64,000 nt of DNA from Buddleja alternifolia (taxonomy: Eukaryota > Streptophyta > Magnoliopsida > Lamiales > Scrophulariaceae), in assembly GCA_019426215.1 (NCBI GenBank), contig WHWC01000104.1, forward strand, positions 142,062-206,061, in the 5' to 3' direction. Shown here piece by piece: positions 57,301 through 64,000 of this stretch; the stretch's first letter is position 1; each line of letters starts with the position of its first letter. The notes under the pieces are model-generated. The model was not told where the DNA came from. It made no database searches and was given only the letters and a program-made list of their open reading frames with translations. Made by a program: the position numbers and the translations under genes.

Positions 57301-59119
57301 GACAACTCATCATCTTAATGATGTGTTTATTGATCTAGCATTCCTTAAGACATCTTGGTAATGTGAAACTTACTCATTACCCATGTTTAACTGTCCAATC
57401 CCGCCATTAGACGTCTCCTTGAGAAAACAATCTTTTCATAAGAACCATCTCTTGCATAAAATGCTTGAGAATGTTTGACGAAGTGGTTAGGATATAACTT
57501 TTAGTCATCTCAATGACTTTAGGTAACCACTCATAACGGTTAGCAACAAATGATTCATTGTCAATTGGAACTAAAAGAACATGTATCTATATGAACGAGT
57601 TTATATCTACCATAAGTAAATACACTATCAAGATTCACATTCTACTTGACATATCTAGACCCTAGGAACTAATGTTCTCGAAAAACGATTGTAAAGGACT
57701 AGCTAATGCAATTATGAAATAAAGAAATTATAAACAAGTTATGAGTTGAGTCTTTTGCAATAAAACCAAATATGGGATCCACAAACCAAATTTTGGTACA
57801 TGCAATGATGACCTAGTTTTATACATTTTCCTTCCTGGCGGCAGGACCGAAAAATATAATAAGTCAAGGCAAGAACATTTCTCAGTTAATATATTTTTCT
57901 CTTGTAACGCTTACTAAACATCATTAACCCACCATATTAATCTTTAGACTTTGGGATGACATAACAGAGCTCCTCGGGGACGCTAATATGTTTTCTCAAT
58001 CAAGTGTATACCATTACTTAAATATTCATATGATATTCGAGATACTCCACGGCAGCATGATCGCACTCGTTTACGCATACTTCCATCTACCCATCAAGGA
58101 TTTAATCTTGTAACCCTGAGTGAATACCTTCCTCAGGGAATAATATTCACTTGCTACACCGTTAGACCAGTAATGGAAGCCATGAGAATTCAACTCTTGA
58201 ATCTCGCTCCCACTTGATATTTCAAAACTCGTAGATTTTTCATTATCATATAATGAATACATTGGCATAATTAAATAAATAATGAATACTAATCAAATTA
58301 GAATTTCTAAGAAATTTAATTAAAGAGAAAAAATTCAACTATTTGAATTATATGATCTCATCAAAACGTTTCTCCTCATTTTGAAAAAAATACTCCCACT
58401 CAACTATCATGTCAAAAGCAATTTGACATCATCTATTCAAATTATGTTTCAACAATTTAAATAATACACTTGATCACATCAATTTTCTCATGTTGAATAC
58501 AATTACACATACTAATGTTTTAATAATATATGTATGCATTTTTAACTATTTAAACAATTTGATTTTATCAAATAAGCATACTCAAGTACTATCAAATAAT
58601 ACATATTAAAGGCATTGATTTAGAATCATATTCTATAAGCATGTATTCATGCATTTAAAGACTTTAAACAATTTGATCACATCAAATAATCATGCTTGAA
58701 TACATTTAAACATGTTAACAATGAGCTTTCAAACAATTTGAACAACGGTATCTCATGCTCATGGAGTATCAAGATTCAACTCTTGCATCTTACTCCCACT
58801 CAATCATCATATCACAATAATTTAAATATATGATTGGCATAAAATATTCAATATTTTATTTAAACAATTTAAATAAAACATTTGATTACATCATATCTAT
58901 CATGTTGAATATAAATAAATATATTAATGTTATAAACATGAGTTCATGCTTTTAAACAATTGATCTAATCAAAATAAGCATGCTTCAACCATAACAAAAA
59001 TAATACATGTTAAAAGAATTAATATCTACAATCTAATTCCATAAAATTTCATAGTATCATTTAATTTTAAACATGCAATCATGCAACATGTCTCACATGT
59101 ATGTATCAAGAGCCCTAGC
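54358..59119 (-). pseudogene. Copia C internal region, pol barely recognisable
   Basis: The clearest relic is minus-strand RT at 55465-55698: DKTFQPVVMLQSRMILFSIV and then YDYELRDGYEDNIL, corresponding to 'etFSPVvm..SiRilLaIa..yDYEiwqMDVKTAFLNG'. Elsewhere only short copia-like blocks in many frames. It is the most decayed interior in the window, despite matched LTRs and TSD. Confidence 0.65.
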
Positions 59120-59131
59120 TTTGATACCAGT
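59120..59131 (-). promoter_or_regulatory. Primer binding site of copia C
   Basis: The minus strand reads ACTGGTATCAAA next to the LTR and continues GC. It matches the initiator tRNA-Met PBS with one change. Confidence 0.8.
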
Positions 59132-61070
59132 TGTTGGGAAATGAATTCAAAATTAATCCCAAATTGGTATGCAGCGGAATTAAAAAAGAGACCTAGCTCT
59201 TATGCGCACATGCATGACATCATAAAAAATTAAAGCATACATACTATGGCTAAAGCAATTAATTAACCACTTTAATTAATAATTATTATTGCATATTTAT
59301 AGCTAACAATTAAAAGACTACATTATTAAACGCTTTTATTAAAACTAATAATTGCATAACTATAAAAAAAAACAATAACAATTGAAAAACGAAGAAAACA
59401 AACCTTACACCGAAGATTAGAACTTGCCGATAGAAATCACCTCAACCGTAAATACTCCTTCTTCTTGAAGGAATCGGAGCTCGTTCACCGCAAAGCATTC
59501 TTCGCAATGCCTCAACAAACTCAGCGAGTGTGGGCTCCCAAAAAAAATACTGCTCAAATAAAACTCCTTAAGAGGAATTTTATTTTCTTAAAGCTAGCTT
59601 GTTCTCGTAGTAAAATTATACAAGAACTACTTGCTTTTTGTTATATATATTTTGGACTTCCTATGAGATCCCTTTATATAGGGACTCAAATTGATGAACT
59701 AATATTTCATCAATGTGGGATGAAAAACCGTGTTAAAATTCTATGTGGGATGAAAAGGAAAGAAAAAGAACCAAGTGGGTAAAAAGAAAAAAAGAAAACT
59801 CCTGGTGCCAGCTATAGGGGCACATGCGTTGCACGCGCAGGCGCGCATGTGGAGCATGCGCCAGCTGGCATCGCATTTGCTTCTGCGCTGACGCGCGGGT
59901 GTAGCGCACGCGCTAGCACCTTTTTTTTATTATTTATTTCTTTTTCCTTTTTTTTTAATCAATTGCTATTCAATTAAATCACTATTTAATTAAATATCTT
60001 TTTCCAAAGATATTTCCCACATTAATTTCCATCTAAGTTCAAACTTATCCATCTAATGGATTCTTTAGCATTTATTCGTAGAGTTTCAATTTGAGGCTTG
60101 CGAAGGGACCTTAAGGAAAATTAATTTTAGCTCCAACTAGATTAAATCAAATTATCATCACATGATAATATTTAATACCACTTAACAATATTTAATTTCA
60201 CAAAATAAATATTGTTTCACTCTAAAGTTAACTTCAATTTATTCTTGAGTTCTCATTCATTCGCAAAGAAATATTTCATTAACTCTTTTAGAAAATATCC
60301 GTGAAAAATAAAATTAATACTACTATCATTTTATTTTTTCACATCTTATCCTATAATACTCAATTTGCTTCTTATCAACTTTTTAAATAAAAAAACTATT
60401 TTTCATGTAATTTCAATGACACTCACTTGAAATACTTTGGCCAAAGTTTTAGAAAAATTGAATATTGCAAATCCATTATAGGAGATATATCTTATCTCTC
60501 ATGAAGATTATAGATTCCACATGAATGTCTTTTCCAATCACATTTTTATGTCATTATCCAATGTATAAAGTATATTTGCCACCGAAGACCTCACTTCTAA
60601 ATACATCAAAGCACTGTACACTAGATGCATTAGTCCACGACAATCATAGGATTAAGAGTTATTGTTCCAAATTAGTTATTTTGACTACCAAATTATTTAT
60701 TTTCGATAGTAGTCAAAATAACTAATTTGATTGGTCCGGTTCAATGTTTCAATCTTTTTAATTTACACGAATATACTATATATGGAATTCCTATTCCCAT
60801 AATTCAGACAAATCATCGCATATAGCATATTGTAGTTTTTAGCAGATAAGACGTCTATTCTTATCAGCGACTGTAACCCATTTATAATAACATATGATAT
60901 ACGCAATCCAAGTCTTTCCTGGAACATCACTTCTATTTAAATTCTCATATGTAATTATGGACCATGCTATCTCATAGGACATTTTAATAATATTCATAAC
61001 TTATAATATATAATTTATTTATTCATTATAAATACATTAAATAATTAAATTTTAGGGCCCATGCCTGACA
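59132..61070 (-). repeat. Right (5') LTR of copia C, 1939 bp
   Basis: TGTTGGGAAATG to ATGCCTGACA. Holds a minus-strand TATA box (CTATATAAAGG) at about 59671-59681, inside the segment missing from the left LTR. The 105-residue frame at 59465-59782 is LTR sequence, not a gene. Confidence 0.88.
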
Positions 61071-61264
61071 ATTTCTCCTTTTGATGAACTTCTGGAATAA
61101 AAATAATAAGTGTGGAATTGATCTGCAAGGCAAAAGCAGCAAATGTTTCATCTACACAGCAGTTCTACTTGAACAACAAGATAACATGAAAATGACATAT
61201 TATAATAATATTCAAGTTGACCTTCTTTTGTTTTCCTTTTGAACAAAGAAAAGTTTGTCAGTGT

Positions 61265-62139
61265 GGGAAAAATACACTTTGCCCTGAACCTAAACTATTA
61301 AAAAATACACTTCCCATCGCCTTGCTTCAAGACGAACTGCCAGTTGCAAAAAGAGACCGCTCAACGAGGTAAATGTGTTTAAATGACTTAGAGCGCGGTA
61401 AAAAGGTCATTTACCCTCAAAGATATTTATGGTTTTAGTTTTCTTTTTTTTATAGGTTTTCGTAAGGGCATTTAGGTCAATTTATGTTTTTCATCCAACT
61501 TTATATCATTAAATGGAACTACATGGTGTTACATGTAAATTATTAAATTAGAGGGTTACCTCTGGGGTACCTAGTGTAATTATCCATACATATATGCACT
61601 TTTAATATTCTAATGTACTATAATATATGTCCGAATTAATTGAATTCAAACACGTCATATTTTGACAACATATTTATGTATTTTTAATACTCTAGTTTAC
61701 TGTAATATATTTGACTTCATTCTGACATATACTGTACTAGATTAAGGTATTAAAGATACATATATATTATCTATATAAACATAAAGGATTATAAATATCT
61801 ATTTGAAATAATTTAATTTTGTGTCGATGCATTAGTTGAATTTTGTCAAATATTAATATAGTGTGTTGTCAACAAATTAATTTAACTGCAGTACTAAATA
61901 TACTTTTAATTATTATTTTAAGTAATAAATATTGATGTAGTGGGTAAACTTTATCTAATATATGTATAAAAAAATTGAAAAAGAAAAAAATGGTGGAGAA
62001 ATGATAAAAATAAAAAGAATAATGGTGAAGGGTAATTAAGGCAATTCTATAATATGGAAGGGGGTAAGTGTATTTTCTTACAGTCCTGAGGATATTTGTT
62101 TCGAGGTCTATAGTTCATAGGGCAAAGTGTATTTTACCC
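61265..62139. mobile_element. TIR element, 875 bp, non-autonomous, upstream of the P450
   Basis: The left end GGGAAAAATACACTTTGCCC is inverted at the right end (GGGTAAAATACACTTTGCCC on the opposite strand), and similarity continues inward. Flanks show no clean duplication. The terminal type recalls Mutator-like MITEs, but the superfamily is uncertain. No ORF. Confidence 0.65.
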
Positions 62140-62588
62140 TCAATAATATATTAAAGATAATTAATAATCTTCTTAACTGATTTATGTCTTCATGCACATC
62201 AACAAGATTATATTTTTTACTGTAGTATTTAATAATAATTCTCCATATCTTAATAGAAAAGTCTATTAATTCGATTAATATGTACTGATATTTTTGTCTT
62301 TGTTTTAATTGAAATAATTTATCTGAATTACAACCTTGAAAATCAACAAAATGACCTCATCAAGAAGATGCTATTCTATGCAGGTCTTTTTTTATTGTGT
62401 CTTATCTTGCACGACAAGAATTCAAGCAAAAGAAATTAAAAAGAAAAAAGAAAAAACTACACTTTATTGACTAAATTCATTAATATAATTAAAAAGACCT
62501 CCAACCATTTGACTAAATTTTTGCCATGGTATTCCATATAAAATCGTCAATATATCCCCATGGTTGTTTACCAAATCCAACAATACTA
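62140..62588 (+). other. P450 5' flanking region
   Basis: AT-rich, no ORF or repeat recognised apart from the TATA-like box (next entry). It may contain the gene's promoter; the TIR element is only 0.4 kb upstream of it. Confidence 0.5.
62537..62544 (+). promoter_or_regulatory. Candidate TATA box of the P450 gene
   Basis: TATAAAAT, 45 bases before ATG 62589. A start about 30 bases downstream would leave a short 5' UTR and exclude the upstream ATG at 62526, supporting 62589 as the start. Confidence 0.5.
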
Positions 62589-62865
62589 ATGGAAGATCTC
62601 AAATTCCATATCCCAATAATCTCTTTATTTTTTGTTTTGAGCTATTTGAGTGTGAAAGTTTGTGAATTTATATGGTGGAGGCCGAAAAGGGTAGAGAAAA
62701 GCTTAAAACAGCAAGGAATTAAGGGTACCCCATACAAGCCCTTTATAGGAGACACGAAACAGTACATTAAGCACATCACTCAAGCATGGTCCAAACCAAT
62801 TACTCTCTCCCATCATATTGCGCAACGAGTTGACCCATTCACGGATTATATTGTTCACAAATATG
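62589..62865 (+). CDS. CYP72-type cytochrome P450, exon 1 (N-terminal anchor)
   Basis: Start MEDLKFHIPI, then a hydrophobic membrane anchor (about residues 7-27: IPIISLFFVLSYLSVKV) and WWRPKRVEKSLKQQGIKGTP, the W-x-RPK-x-E-x-L-x-QG-x-KG motif of the CYP72 clan (CYP72A). It continues DPFTDYIVHKYG, where CYP72A exon 1 ends. The donor ATG|GTATGT leaves the exon in phase 1 after 277 bases. CYP72A proteins are ER-anchored monooxygenases, often acting on terpenoids or gibberellins; the substrate cannot be told from this exon. Haem-binding and catalytic regions would lie in later exons, none of which is in the window. It could be a complete gene or an orphan exon. Confidence 0.82.
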
Positions 62866-63100
62866 GTATGTAATATGCTCTATACAACATATATTTTCGG
62901 ATATTTCTTACCAAACCGTTCATGATGTTTGAAAATTAACGGAACAATCAACGAGTATTGCGAATACAAGCTTTTATTGCAACTCATATTACATCTCCTA
63001 TTGCAAGATATCTCTTATTGCAAGATAGTTGGTGCATGAAATTTAGTGTGTTTAATATACTAGCAGAAAGTACGTGCGTTGCACGTGGACATCTGATTCT

Positions 63101-63220
63101 TGTAAAATTATTTCAAAATTTAATGTTGGAGTCGATATCTCTTTTTGAGAAAATTAAATTAAATTTATTATTTCAAAATTTAATGTTGGAGTAGATATCT
63201 TTTTTTGAGGAAATAAAATT
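63101..63220. repeat. 60-bp tandem duplication
   Basis: Two copies with exact 60-base period, starting TGTAAAATTATTTCAAAATT and AAATTTATTATTTCAAAATT, sharing TTTAATGTTGGAGT.GATATC. Confidence 0.85.
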
Positions 63221-63756
63221 AAATGAGAGAAAGATAATATTATAATTGAAAAAATTGTGCCTTGAACTATAAACATTTGATATCAACACTCCTCATGTTT
63301 GATAGATTGATATGGACACCTCCTCGTTTAAATTTTTAATTGAATTACTTATTCAACAATAATTAAGGCTCCCTTCAATTTTAAGTTAAAAAGCCGAAAC
63401 TACATTAAGTAACCTAATGGGAATAAAAAATTCTCAAAATTTCACTACATGTCATAGCAATAATAAACTAAAAAACATTTAACAAAACTTGCAAAATTTA
63501 AAAACAATTGCCATATAGTACTAAAACCCTAAAGTCTAGAATAATCAAAAAACATTCCCCTGTTTTATTTTGAATTATATGTGATCGCAATATTACTTAA
63601 ATATTTTAGTCTAGCATACTTCAAAAACTACTTTAGAAGAGCATGAAAAGGATCCTATTTCTATAGAACAGTTACCTTATGTTTCCTCAAATCATAATGA
63701 TTGATGTAGGAACCTCATAAATACGAATTCCTCTCTATTCAAACTTGCTAATTCAA

Positions 63757-63795
<39 letters not shown>

Positions 63796-63801
63796 AATAA
63801 T
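63757..63801. repeat. (AAT)n/(AAAT)n microsatellite
   Basis: About 11 AAT units followed by about four AAAT units. Confidence 0.9.
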
Positions 63802-64000
63802 CTAAGCACCTATTGCAAAAAATTCTAAATTAACATAAGAATTTAGCATAAAGGTATTTTGTCAACCACATACATTGATCACGCGTCTCAAAAATCAAGG
63901 ATCCAAATGTCCTACATCACCAATTATTTATTTTCGTACAAACCTCTCAATTTTAATACACAATGTGTGAACCATTCTCGACTTGCTAACGAAATTTCAA

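Larger units (their letters stand above)
52668..61070 (-). mobile_element. Copia element C, 8.4 kb, TSD ATTTC
   Basis: LTRs at 52668-54357 and 59132-61070, TSD ATTTC at 52663-52667 and 61071-61075. PBS by the right LTR and PPT by the left LTR set it on the minus strand. Intact boundaries contrast with a coding region that is almost unreadable. Confidence 0.9.
62866..64000 (+). other. Presumed P450 intron 1, no exon 2 visible
   Basis: 1.13 kb with no sequence resembling the expected next P450 exon. It contains the palindromic GTACGTGCGTTGCACGTGG (63070-63088), reminiscent of a common plant TE motif, a 60-bp tandem duplication and microsatellites. CYP72A introns are often shorter, so a TE insertion or gene break is likely. 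Confidence 0.5.

Noticed and set aside
59465..59782. 105-residue frame as a small gene
   Set aside because: Lies wholly inside the right LTR of copia C, around its TATA box.
62526..62588. Upstream ATG as start of the P450
   Set aside because: It would add 21 residues before a typical CYP72 N-terminus and overlaps the TATA-like box; the ATG at 62589 fits the family.

Overview
This is nuclear DNA from a flowering plant, most likely a eudicot. It is AT-rich, intron-bearing and dominated by plant transposable elements: Ty1/copia elements primed by initiator tRNA-Met, a Ty3/gypsy remnant, a LINE, a tRNA-type SINE, and CACTA, hAT, PIF/Harbinger-like and other TIR elements. Only one ordinary plant gene is supported, the first exon of a CYP72-type cytochrome P450 at the right edge (62589-62865, + strand). 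I could not identify the species.

Left part (1-5226). A decayed gypsy element on the minus strand (gag, priming site, LTR) is split by a 1.6 kb non-autonomous CACTA element (474-2060). An exon-like fragment of unknown origin (2953-3102) and a dead LINE ORF2 3' end (about 3400-5165) follow. The LINE is itself split by a CACTA-like MITE with TSD TTA.

Central nest (5227-30768). An old minus-strand copia, here called A, has 161 bp LTRs and TSD ATAAT. Two later insertions split it. One is a 13.86 kb plus-strand Sirevirus (SIRE/Maximus-type) copia at 7789-21648 with TSD CTAGC. The other is a 6.5 kb minus-strand copia, B, at 24152-30632 with TSD AAAAC, which landed inside A's right LTR. A also carries a 432 bp hAT MITE. 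The Sirevirus is the least decayed element: its 1.54-1.55 kb LTRs differ at about ten bases by eye, PBS and PPT are present, pol is uninterrupted, and a long extra ORF lies downstream of pol. One-base shifts break gag near its start and split the extra ORF.

Right part (30774-61264). After an AT-rich, gene-free stretch come further minus-strand copia remnants related by their 3' ends: E1 (33600-35044), E2 (35045-39933, with a foldback palindrome in its LTR and a gypsy-like solo LTR inserted) and D (39934 to about 52097, with an hAT-like element in its leader and a 2.2 kb PIF/Harbinger-like element in its right LTR). A minus-strand SINE follows at 52390-52568. Then comes copia C (52668-61070, TSD ATTTC), whose coding region is heavily decayed.

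Right edge (61265-64000). An 875 bp TIR element lies upstream of the P450 exon. After the exon there is a long, repeat-bearing intron or a break; no second exon is visible before the window ends.

The only product set that could once have worked together is the Sirevirus one: Gag, then protease, integrase, RT and RNase H, plus the extra protein. The most interesting signal is that extra ORF. It carries nuclear-localisation-like basic clusters and no visible membrane segment, which does not fit the usual 'envelope-like' label. I found no CRISPR, rRNA or tRNA genes, and no convincing previously undescribed cellular system.
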